From an uncultured Bacteriovorax sp. (GTDB lineage Bacteria; Bdellovibrionota; Bacteriovoracia; Bacteriovoracales; Bacteriovoracaceae), in the NCBI GenBank assembly GCA_943914745.1, contig CALUDF010000125.1, positions 1 through 8,209 of the forward strand: a DNA stretch of 8,209 bases. Reading direction: 5' to 3'. This document shows, piece by piece, positions 1 to 6,281 of this stretch. Below the pieces are notes generated by a model. The model did no database searches, was not told the origin of the DNA, and was given only the letters and a program-made list of their open reading frames with translations. Within the stretch, counting starts at the first letter, position 1. The number at the start of each line of letters is the position of its first letter. Both the position numbers and the translations under genes were made by a program.

Positions 1-1
1 C

Positions 2-178
2 CCTTACCTTTTTGTAGAGGGAGACATTTCGGAAGAAACTCTTCTTATTAGGTTGGAAAAAGAAGTGGCACAAGGTCTTTTGATAAAAAAGGCGTTGGTC
101 ATGGAAAAATTTCCAAGACAATCACTGGATAAAGTGGACAGAAAAAAATTACAAGAGCTTATTGAGGAACAAGCATGA
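2..178 (+). CDS. AMP-forming acyl-CoA/acyl-ACP ligase (adenylation enzyme), C-terminal fragment
   Basis: Only the last 58 codons are in the window; the gene begins to the left. Reading from base 2 there is an open frame to TGA at 176-178. Its end contains FPRQSLDKVDRKKL, which matches the closing motif of the ANL superfamily (acyl-CoA synthetases, NRPS adenylation domains), usually P-x-x-x-x-G-K-[IV]-D-R-x-x-L. The Lys of that motif is the one that takes part in adenylate formation; here the Gly before it is Asp, and the Lys is kept. The preceding stretch (about residues 8-36) fits the small mobile C-terminal subdomain. No carrier-protein domain follows, so the enzyme is stand-alone at this end. 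The stop overlaps the start of the next gene (ATGA at 175-178), which implies translational coupling and a shared pathway. The substrate cannot be read from this fragment. Confidence 0.75.
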   Translation, partial: PYLFVEGDISEETLLIRLEKEVAQGLLIKKALVMEKFPRQSLDKVDRKKLQELIEEQA

Positions 179-1164
179 TCAGATATGAAGGCATTTACTT
201 AACAAGGCTAGGTCATCACATCCCCGACAGGTCAGTGACTAATGATGAACTCATTAATCTCAACTCTCTGAAAATATCCAGTGCCTGGATTGAAAAGAGA
301 TTAGGCATTTCAATGCGAAGATGGGCAAAGGCAGAAGAGACGACGAGTGATCTTGCCGTCAGTGCCTTAAAAAAGATCTCAACAGGCGAAGCGCCTCTCT
401 TTTTTTCGACAATATCACCAGACTACCTCACTCCATCGACTTCATCAGAGATCAAAAGAAAAATGGAATGGAAGGGATTAAGCCCTGCGATTGATTTCAA
501 CTCAGCTTGTGCTGGTTTTATGTTCGCTTTAGAGATGGCCGCACTTTATTTAAAAGGAACAGGCCAAAAAAAAGCGTATTGCCTGGCCGCAGAAATGAGA
601 AGTAAGTTTTTGAATCTTACTGATCGAAGAACGGTTTTCCTTTTTGCAGATGCCAGTGCAGGATGTGAATTGCAGACAGCAAACAGCGATGCGATTGCCG
701 AACTTCTCTGGACTCATACTATAACAGAGAGCTTGGTCGAACCTGAGATTCTCGTTCCAGGTGGAGGGGCCAAGGCCCCTATGACGATAGAGGGCTTTGC
801 AAATAATCAGCATAAAATTACCATGGTCGATGGAGGAAATATTTCTAACTCCGTTGAGACAAAACTTGTCTCTGTCATTAAAGATGCTCTAAGTGAATTA
901 AGAGAGGAGGTTTCTTCTTATGACTTTTTCATCTTTCACCAGGGAAATGCCCAGCTCATCAGAGAAGTCCTAAAACAGTTGAATCTTGATGAAAATAAAA
1001 CCCATATTAATTTCGATGTCTATGGGAACTCATCGAGCGCTAGTGCTGCTGTAGCACTTTCAGAAGCTCATGAATTAAAGAAGATCCAAAGAGGACAAAA
1101 AGTTTTAATGGTGGCGATGGGGGCCGGAAATCACTTAGGTCTTGCTGGCCTTAAGTGGATCTAG
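175..1164 (+). CDS. Beta-ketoacyl synthase III (FabH-like) ketosynthase
   Basis: This 329-residue protein has the thiolase fold of ketosynthase III, which joins an acyl-CoA or acyl-ACP starter to malonyl-ACP in a decarboxylating condensation. The triad is visible: Cys112 in FNSACAGF, His255 in FHQGNAQLI and Asn285 in YGNSSSAS. The N-terminal stretch SAWIEKRLGI (37-45) corresponds to the FabH D-x-W-I-x-x-R-T-G-I signature with Trp and Arg kept. LMVAMGAGNHLGLAGL (311-326) is the usual glycine-rich end. Differences from housekeeping FabH are Leu for Thr at residue 43 and FADASAG (157-163) where FabH has F-G-D-G-A-G-A, so this is probably a specialised pathway enzyme of the DarB/PqsD/CerJ sort rather than the fatty-acid initiator. 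The start ATG at 175 lies six bases after GAGGA (164-168) and overlaps the stop of the acyl ligase, so the two form an operon. Substrate unknown. Confidence 0.88.
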   Translation: MIRYEGIYLTRLGHHIPDRSVTNDELINLNSLKISSAWIEKRLGISMRRWAKAEETTSDLAVSALKKISTGEAPLFFSTISPDYLTPSTSSEIKRKMEWKGLSPAIDFNSACAGFMFALEMAALYLKGTGQKKAYCLAAEMRSKFLNLTDRRTVFLFADASAGCELQTANSDAIAELLWTHTITESLVEPEILVPGGGAKAPMTIEGFANNQHKITMVDGGNISNSVETKLVSVIKDALSELREEVSSYDFFIFHQGNAQLIREVLKQLNLDENKTHINFDVYGNSSSASAAVALSEAHELKKIQRGQKVLMVAMGAGNHLGLAGLKWI

Positions 1165-1850
1165 AGGGAAAGAGCGGGACCTCCGGCAACTTCTATTTCT
1201 GTCCCTTGGACGAAACAATCTTTAGCCATCAGCATATCAATGACAGGATTAATGTCACTTGGGGCCCCAACGCGCTTGAGTGAGACGCCTTCTTCAATTT
1301 TCTTTCGGATGGCCGGACTCTGCAGGTATTTGTCGTTGCGGTGAGTATGAAAGACTCCAAGCCTGATCGTGTTGGCCGTAATATTGTGCTTGCCATATTC
1401 ATGGGCCACATATCTCATTAACGCTTCAATGGCCGATTTGGCCATACTGTAAACAGAGTAGCCTTTCATTGGGTGTTCAGTGAGCATGCTTGATAAGAAA
1501 ATAATCCGCCCAAAATTCTGTCCTTTGAAGACGGGCAAGATTTTTTGAACAAGCCACAAATTCCCCTGGATGTTGGCATTTAAAAAGTCATTGGCATCTT
1601 CCATGCTGATTGACTCGGCCTTGGCGAGTTTATAGGTAGGAGAGGCTGCACTTAAGATGACGGCATCCAGCCCATTTTTTAAAAATTGATCGAGTTCTTT
1701 TTCGCTCTTTTCTGGATTTTTTAAATCAAAAGAAAGCCCTTTGTTTCCTGTTTGACTGCTTGTGAGAAACACTTCGTGTCCACTCTTAATTAAGTGCTCA
1801 CGGATAGACTGACTGATTTTTGAGCTGGCGCCAGTGATAAGAACTCTCAT
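1161..1850 (-). CDS. Short-chain dehydrogenase/reductase, FabG-like
   Basis: A 229-residue single-domain Rossmann protein of the classical SDR family, close to the normal 230-250 length. Catalytic residues are in place: Ser121 (FLSSM), Tyr134 and Lys138 (YSMAK), exactly 13 residues between Ser and Tyr as in FabG, and Asn93 (NANIQGN) as the likely fourth residue. Family enzymes reduce 3-oxoacyl or other carbonyls with NAD(P)H in the cytoplasm. The cofactor motif is odd: TGASSKIS at 6-13 where T-G-x-x-x-G-x-G is usual, and SAAS (67-70) replaces N-N-A-G. The C-terminus has the usual GG region (VAGGPALSL). The gene points toward the ketosynthase, and the two stop codons share the palindrome CTAG. 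Ribosome site: AGGT about seven bases before the ATG. Working with the ketosynthase as ketoreductase is a reasonable inference; cofactor and substrate are unproven. Confidence 0.85.
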   Translation of the reverse strand: MRVLITGASSKISQSIREHLIKSGHEVFLTSSQTGNKGLSFDLKNPEKSEKELDQFLKNGLDAVILSAASPTYKLAKAESISMEDANDFLNANIQGNLWLVQKILPVFKGQNFGRIIFLSSMLTEHPMKGYSVYSMAKSAIEALMRYVAHEYGKHNITANTIRLGVFHTHRNDKYLQSPAIRKKIEEGVSLKRVGAPSDINPVIDMLMAKDCFVQGTEIEVAGGPALSL

Positions 1851-1878
1851 AAATAAACCTCAAAGGGGTGATAGAAAT

Positions 1879-1906
1879 ATTTTAATCCATGTAGGCTTAA
1901 ATTCAA
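1879..1906 (-). promoter_or_regulatory. Candidate sigma70-type promoter for the SDR gene
   Basis: On the minus strand TTGAAT (1906-1901, 4 of 6 to TTGACA) and TAAAAT (1884-1879, 5 of 6 to TATAAT) are 16 bases apart. The predicted message would begin near 1872, about 22 bases ahead of the SDR start. Assigned by consensus match only. Confidence 0.4.
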
Positions 1907-1931
1907 TTTTTTTTAGTTCCTGTGCTATAAT
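1902..1931 (+). promoter_or_regulatory. Candidate promoter for the membrane beta-helix gene
   Basis: A perfect TATAAT at 1926-1931 sits after a poor -35 (TTCAAT at 1902-1907, 18-base spacer, 3 of 6). Transcription would start near 1938, leaving a leader of about 34 bases that carries the AGGAG ribosome site at 1962-1966. The -35 zone coincides with the -35 of the divergent SDR promoter. Confidence 0.45.
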
Positions 1932-1971
1932 AATTCCTGATTACAAAAGACCGCTTTTCTTAGGAGCATGA

Positions 1972-2658
1972 ATGAAGAATACCGTTTCAAAAAGAATCCT
2001 CGTGGACGTTTTGATTGTCATTCTTTGCTACGCTCCTTTCATCATTGCCGTCTGCCTGACTTATTGCTCGCTTTCAAAAATAGAGAATGTTTATATAAAA
2101 ATAGCTCTGATTCCTTTTCTTCTTCAGCTCTATTTTGTTTTTTCGATCTTTCTTTTTAGAGTGCTTCTTCCTACTCTCAAGGCCGGCGTGTACCCGATGA
2201 GTTTCAACAAGGGGTTTTTGACCTGGCTTGCTCACTCAATGTTGACTCGCTCAGCGCGCTCTTTTGGCCTTCATTACCTGCTTCACAGCACTGCACTTAT
2301 GAGATGGCTTTATTGGAGAGCACTGGGGGCCCAGGTTCCATACAATATGGGCAACTCTTATAAGGTGACTATCCATGACGCCCAGTTAATATCTATTGGC
2401 CCAGACTCAACTCTTGCTGAGGACGTAGAAATCTCATGTCACTTGGTTCGCGGAGATAAAATTCTTGTCGCTCCGGTGCGTATTGGAGAAGGCGTTTTTA
2501 TTGGGAGAGACACTTATGTTGGGCCTAGAACTCGCATCGGAAACAGGGCGTGGATTGGTATGAAAAACACGCTTAATAATGCAACTGTTCTTGAAGGGGA
2601 GAAAATCAAATCAGGTGAGTGGGCAACAGGTAAACCTCAAGAGTCTGATAAAGAATAG
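1972..2658 (+). CDS. Membrane-anchored left-handed beta-helix (hexapeptide) protein, NRPS-terminal-domain-like
   Basis: The 228-residue product starts with two hydrophobic helices (about 9-31 and 43-66). A linker with aromatic and basic residues (80-116) follows, then isoleucine-patch repeats: ISIGPDSTLAEDVEIS (140-155) and, from residue 168, VRIGEGVFIG, TYVGPRTRIG and NRAWIG. Hexapeptide proteins of this type are often acyltransferases. The layout of membrane helices, a R-x-L-G-A motif (RALGAQVP, 116-123) and a short beta-helix resembles the C-terminal module of Pls/PosA-type NRPS-like proteins, whose role is unclear. His157 (ISCHL) is a possible catalytic base, but no clear acyl-CoA-binding signature is visible, so activity is not assured. 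ATG at 1972 is preferred over the out-of-frame ATG at 1968 because AGGAG (1962-1966) ends five bases before it and the frame continues. The 3' end overlaps the convergent MATE gene by 22 bases. Confidence 0.75.
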   Translation: MKNTVSKRILVDVLIVILCYAPFIIAVCLTYCSLSKIENVYIKIALIPFLLQLYFVFSIFLFRVLLPTLKAGVYPMSFNKGFLTWLAHSMLTRSARSFGLHYLLHSTALMRWLYWRALGAQVPYNMGNSYKVTIHDAQLISIGPDSTLAEDVEISCHLVRGDKILVAPVRIGEGVFIGRDTYVGPRTRIGNRAWIGMKNTLNNATVLEGEKIKSGEWATGKPQESDKE

Positions 2659-3947
2659 GACTTCCTCCAGCTGAAAAAAAGAATTCCTGTTTGCAGGCAC
2701 CTGAATCCAATGTGGATCACCCAGATGGTCAATAAGTCTTTTCCAAAAAAATAAGAAAAAGGAATGACCCCAATCCATTGAATCGCGATCGTTACAAAGA
2801 GGATGACTTTCGGTTTTCCCGCACCTAAAAAAGCAAAAGTGTAGACTTGGCCTAAAATTTCAAGAATCAATGTGCACAGGAAAATGATAAATGGTAGAAG
2901 GGCTATTTCAAGAACATTTGGGTCGTGAATGAAAAGAGCGAGGATCTCTCTTCTGAAAATCAGAAAAGGTATTGATAAAAAGCCAAAAAGAAAGATTGAG
3001 TAGAGAGCAACGTGCTTAGTCCAAAGAAAAGCTCCCTTCTTATCCATAGCTCCTAACGACTGTCCTACGTAAGTTGCTGCAGTCATCCCCATGGCCATTC
3101 CCGGATAAATAAGAAAAAGGGAAATCGTGACTAAAATATTGGCTGCGGCCAGCTCGCTGGCACCAAGTCTGCCAATGATAGCAAAAAATACAGCATATCC
3201 TAATGCAAAGAGAAGCTGAGTTAGGCCAGCGGGGAGTGATTGCTCCAGGAGATTTTTCCAAACATCTTTTTGAAAATATTTTTTCCCGAATCCATATGAA
3301 CGAGTATGGAAAAAGGCCCAAGAAAAATTCATCATTGCCGCGATAATTGTCGCAATAGTTGATCCAAGTGCCACTCCTGAGAGGCCAAGAATTGGCATTC
3401 CCCACGAACCAAAAAGAAAAGCGTAAGATAGGAGTGCGTTGACAACATATGAAAGTGTCATGATCACCAGGTAGGTCGTAGGTTTTCCAATGCCGTTCCA
3501 AAAACCGCGAAAGCTATGAGTGATACCAATGGCGAAGATACCAATAAAGCGCATTTCAAGATAAGAGGAGGCAAGGGCGATAACTTCCTGGTCCTTGGTC
3601 GTATAGGATAGAAGAAAGTTTTTGTATCCGTTTGCTAAAAGTGAGAGAAGCCCACCAAAAACAATGGAGACAATAATGGCACTGTTGAGGGAGTAAGCAG
3701 CGCTTTTGTGATGATTGTTTCCGATAGAGCGTGCTGTGATTGCCTGAACTGCACTGGCCAGTCCCATGAGAACGCCAGCGTGAATGAAAGTGATGAAAAA
3801 AGCAATTCCATAGGCGGCCAGCGCTTTAGTCCCAAGTTTACCGACTAAAGCACCATCGACCAGACCCATAATGTTTTGCATGATCATGCTTAAAACAATG
3901 GGTGAGGAAAAAAGAAAAATGTCCTTATAACTTTGCTTGACATTCAC
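2637..3947 (-). CDS. MATE-family multidrug/flippase-type transporter
   Basis: From the GTG start the product has 436 residues, the usual length for this 12-helix inner-membrane family (NorM/DinF relatives). These antiport small organic molecules against Na+ or H+, or flip lipid-linked molecules. The two homologous halves show as VDGALVGKLGTKALAA (30-45) and IIGRLGASELAAAN (257-270). A GxGKP motif follows helix 4 (NGIGKP, 151-156) and again at 374-379 (LGAGKP), another sign of internal duplication. The frame stays open for 47 more codons to an ATG at 4088, but that extension is Ser/Thr/Lys rich, runs through the coding sequence of the glycosyltransferase and precedes the first family-like residues. 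I therefore place the start at GTG 3947, overlapping the glycosyltransferase end by 23 bases and probably translated by coupling. It is the last gene of the acyltransferase-glycosyltransferase-MATE operon, so export of a product of those enzymes is a fair guess. Substrate unknown. Confidence 0.9.
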   Translation of the reverse strand: MNVKQSYKDIFLFSSPIVLSMIMQNIMGLVDGALVGKLGTKALAAYGIAFFITFIHAGVLMGLASAVQAITARSIGNNHHKSAAYSLNSAIIVSIVFGGLLSLLANGYKNFLLSYTTKDQEVIALASSYLEMRFIGIFAIGITHSFRGFWNGIGKPTTYLVIMTLSYVVNALLSYAFLFGSWGMPILGLSGVALGSTIATIIAAMMNFSWAFFHTRSYGFGKKYFQKDVWKNLLEQSLPAGLTQLLFALGYAVFFAIIGRLGASELAAANILVTISLFLIYPGMAMGMTAATYVGQSLGAMDKKGAFLWTKHVALYSIFLFGFLSIPFLIFRREILALFIHDPNVLEIALLPFIIFLCTLILEILGQVYTFAFLGAGKPKVILFVTIAIQWIGVIPFSYFFGKDLLTIWVIHIGFRCLQTGILFFSWRKSYSLSDS

Positions 3948-5010
3948 GGATAGCAAGCTCAATTTCTTCGTACAGCGAGTCGTTGCCGAAGATATCCATT
4001 TTATTGATATTGTTTTCGTACTTTGAGAGCTGGTCTTTAAAGTCGTCAATGTCTTTTGAGGTAAGTTCATCAACAAGCTTCGCGACACCTAACCATTCAA
4101 ACATTTTCCCGCAGTACTTCTGCTCAAACTGCCCAGCTGTCGGACAATAGAGAAGGGGCTTCTTGATGGCCAGGGCATCAATAGCTGATGAGTTCGCCGA
4201 TACGATAACGAAAGGTGAGCTTTGCAGGGCCTTAATAAATTCAGGTTCGTTAAAAGCGCGGTATTCAACATTCTTTTCAATGCGAGGATTTTTACTTCCA
4301 TAGATGACAAATTTCTGTTTGCTTCCTTCGAGGATGCTTGAAAGAGAAGCTGGTGCTAAGTGGCCCATCGAGACAACAATGGGGCCATCGCTTGAAATAT
4401 TTTTCCCTGCTTCAATAAAAACATCTCTTACAGGGGTCGCTACATAGCGGGCACGGGGATCAGTAAGTTGTGTTTTCATTGTCCCGTGGACGAGATAGCG
4501 GTCAGCGTAGGGAGAGACCATCTTGATGGTTTTTTGCCAGCGGGCGAGGTCTTTTTCATCTTGGGCCGTTAAATCAAAAGGGCGCTCGCTAAAGCGCAAA
4601 GTCGTCCAGTGATCACAAGAGATGATAGGAACTTTGATGCCAAAGAATTTTCTGCAAAGAAGTGAAGCATAGATGCTATGGGCTTCAAAGTCAGAAATAA
4701 CTGCTTTGGGCCTATTTATGATAATAAAAAGGGCAATGCGGAAGATGTAAAAAAATGACTTAGGAAGCTCAACAAAAGCTCTCGCAATCACCAGTGGAAG
4801 GCTGATCTTTCCTCCAGCAGTTGCGGCTTTGATGGCATGATTTTGATGGACGTGTGGAAATTGTTTTTTAATCCATTCATTGGCCTGGCCAGAACAGAAA
4901 ATATGAACATCATAATTTTGAGACAGGCGGCTAAAGAGGGGAACGTCCCGGGTCACGTGACCCATTCCCGCACTGGCGAGAGAAAAGACGATCGTAGGCT
5001 TCTTACTCAT
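3925..5010 (-). CDS. MurG/GT28-like glycosyltransferase
   Basis: A 361-residue GT-B fold enzyme that should transfer a sugar from a nucleotide donor. The N-terminal half carries the acceptor-side loop AGMGHVTRD (14-22), then VISDFEAHS (104-112) and SCDHWTT (131-137), as in the Glyco_trans_1_3 group near MurG and diacylglycerol glucosyltransferases. The C-terminal half has the donor site: IVVSMGHLAP (211-220), VSANSSAIDALAIKKPLLYC (270-289) and GQFEQKYCGK (293-302), where family members normally read G-G-x-x-T-x-x-E-A-L-x-x-G-K-P-x-x-x-x-P and x-Q-x-E-Q. It lacks the usual Gly-Gly pair and has Asp278 in place of Glu. A hydrophobic stretch (about 85-99) may give peripheral membrane contact. Start ATG 5010 overlaps the acyltransferase stop as ATGA, with AAGGA eight bases before. 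Membrane lipid or lipid-linked glycan glycosylation is plausible; donor and acceptor are unknown. Confidence 0.85.
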   Translation of the reverse strand: MSKKPTIVFSLASAGMGHVTRDVPLFSRLSQNYDVHIFCSGQANEWIKKQFPHVHQNHAIKAATAGGKISLPLVIARAFVELPKSFFYIFRIALFIIINRPKAVISDFEAHSIYASLLCRKFFGIKVPIISCDHWTTLRFSERPFDLTAQDEKDLARWQKTIKMVSPYADRYLVHGTMKTQLTDPRARYVATPVRDVFIEAGKNISSDGPIVVSMGHLAPASLSSILEGSKQKFVIYGSKNPRIEKNVEYRAFNEPEFIKALQSSPFVIVSANSSAIDALAIKKPLLYCPTAGQFEQKYCGKMFEWLGVAKLVDELTSKDIDDFKDQLSKYENNINKMDIFGNDSLYEEIELAIRECQAKL

Positions 5011-6176
5011 GATTCATTTCCTTTAGAGCTTGCCTCATCAGGCAATGGGGCATATTTGCGTTTTTTATTCTGAGCTTTTAAGATCGGAAGTTCTATGAAC
5101 CTGAAAGAGAGGTAGCCCACTCCAAGAGCGACACTGAAGCGGATTAATGTTTTAAGCGCCCACATCGCAGGAGTTGCATTCATATTCTTTAAGACAAGCT
5201 CCAGCCCTCCAAAAATGGTCGTATGCCAAAGGTAGATACTGTAGGACATGATCCCCACTTTCACTAAAAGTGTTGTCGAAAAAAACTTGGAGACGAAAGA
5301 ATCCGGATTTTGAATCAGGTGCATGATGATGAGCACTCCAATGATGGAGAAGAAACTAAAACCTCCAGTCATTAAAAATTCAGTATAGGCCGATGTCTCT
5401 GGTATGTGATAGGCCACGGGCAAATCTCTGATGGCAATAGAGGCAAAGAAAATCATGAGTGCCCCAAAACCTAAAGCCGTTCCGATTTTAAACTTGTCTT
5501 TATAGAGATTATAAAAAATGGCAGCAAAGCAGCCGATCATCAAAGAATCAGAGCGCGTATCGAGGGCGTAAAAACACCGCTTCCACGCCAGGAGCACACC
5601 GTGAGACTCCATCATTGAATGAAAGAGGTGATAGCGGTGTATGTTGACAGCAACAATCGCCACTCCCAAGAGGATCATGACCGTTTTTTTGTTAAAGTAT
5701 TTTAAACAGAAAAGAAAAAGGAGCGGACAGAGGAAATAGAATTGCTCTTCAAGACTTAGAGACCAGGTAACGGTAAAGACTCCAAGCTCATACCCTTTAG
5801 CGACGGCCCAGTTCGAAAAATAAAAGGCGGTCGAAAGCAGGGTGACAGTGGGATCAGTTCCAACCACAGGCTGAAATTTAGAGATATAATAAAAGAGAGC
5901 GCCAAAAGCAAAGTAGACATAGAAGGTGGGCAAAAGCCTCATCGCTCTTCGTCCCCAAAAACTCACAAAGTTAATGGATCCTGTTTTTTTGAATTCTGAT
6001 AACAGTAGACCTGTGATTAAAAAGCCGCTTAAAACAAAAAAGAGATCCATAGCAACGACGGCGCCAGGAAGGATTGTTCCTTTGTTCCATTGCGTGTGTC
6101 CGAAGAGAACCAAGAGACAGCCTAGTCCGCGAAAGCCATCTAGCGCTTGATTGCGATAACTTTTTTCATTGCTCAT
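5007..6176 (-). CDS. Acyltransferase-3 family integral membrane O-acyltransferase (OafA/YrhL-like)
   Basis: This 389-residue polytopic protein belongs to acyltransferase family 3, whose members move acetyl or longer acyl groups onto sugars of O-antigen, exopolysaccharide, peptidoglycan or macrolides. Family marks in order: RNQALDGFRGL (8-18), catalytic-type His27 (FGHTQ), DLFFVLSGFL (44-53), RRAMRLLP (76-83), TWSLSLEEQFYF (137-148), DTRSDSLMIG (206-215), YSIYLWH (312-318) and RFIELP (359-364). About ten hydrophobic segments span the chain; the basic tail (369-389) is likely cytoplasmic, and there is no fused SGNH domain. It is the first gene of a minus-strand operon and shares ATGA with the glycosyltransferase. 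AGGT lies six bases before the ATG. Acylation of the sugar added by the neighbouring glycosyltransferase is an inference from this coupling. Confidence 0.93.
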   Translation of the reverse strand: MSNEKSYRNQALDGFRGLGCLLVLFGHTQWNKGTILPGAVVAMDLFFVLSGFLITGLLLSEFKKTGSINFVSFWGRRAMRLLPTFYVYFAFGALFYYISKFQPVVGTDPTVTLLSTAFYFSNWAVAKGYELGVFTVTWSLSLEEQFYFLCPLLFLFCLKYFNKKTVMILLGVAIVAVNIHRYHLFHSMMESHGVLLAWKRCFYALDTRSDSLMIGCFAAIFYNLYKDKFKIGTALGFGALMIFFASIAIRDLPVAYHIPETSAYTEFLMTGGFSFFSIIGVLIIMHLIQNPDSFVSKFFSTTLLVKVGIMSYSIYLWHTTIFGGLELVLKNMNATPAMWALKTLIRFSVALGVGYLSFRFIELPILKAQNKKRKYAPLPDEASSKGNES

Positions 6177-6203
6177 AGTTATACCTGATTAAATTTTTAT
6201 TTA

Positions 6204-6209
6204 AGTATA
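6204..6209 (-). promoter_or_regulatory. Candidate -10 box for the acyltransferase-glycosyltransferase-MATE operon
   Basis: On the minus strand TATACT (6209-6204) matches TATAAT at 5 of 6 and lies 27 bases before the acyltransferase ATG. I see no good -35 at 16-18 bases, so either an activator is needed or the call is wrong. The spacer around it is very AT-rich (6181-6205). Confidence 0.3.
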
Positions 6210-6232
6210 ACTTGCGCCCAGATTTTAATCAT

Positions 6233-6274
6233 TTAAGGAAATAAATGCTCGCAGAAGAATACCTGAGAGCATTT
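6233..6274 (-). terminator. Terminator-like hairpin behind corA
   Basis: AAATGCTC (6243-6250) pairs with GAGCATTT (6267-6274). Inside it, after one mismatch, CAG pairs with CTG (6252-6254 with 6263-6265), leaving a loop of eight bases. Read on the minus strand it lies just past the corA stop and is followed by a T-rich but broken run (TATTTCC), so it is a weak intrinsic terminator candidate. It would separate corA from the acyltransferase operon downstream. Confidence 0.5.
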
Positions 6275-6281
6275 GTGTGTT

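Noticed and set aside
175..1164. OleA, the head-to-head olefin synthase, as identity of the ketosynthase
   Set aside because: The Cys motif FNSACAGF and the HQGN motif are closer to FabH, and the ligase tail (LDKVDR) does not look like OleC as I remember it; no OleB-like hydrolase is present.
1968..2159. 63-codon frame starting four bases before the beta-helix gene
   Set aside because: It is a shadow frame: AGGAG would be only one base from this ATG, and the +1 frame at 1972 carries the membrane and hexapeptide signature.
3040..3501. 153-codon minus-strand frame inside the MATE gene
   Set aside because: It is a same-strand shifted frame of a clearly coding 12-helix protein; its translation is rich in Cys, Trp and Arg without any domain.
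3948..4088. N-terminal extension of the MATE protein to ATG 4088
   Set aside because: It lies within the glycosyltransferase coding sequence, is Ser/Thr/Lys rich, and has no membrane or family-like features.
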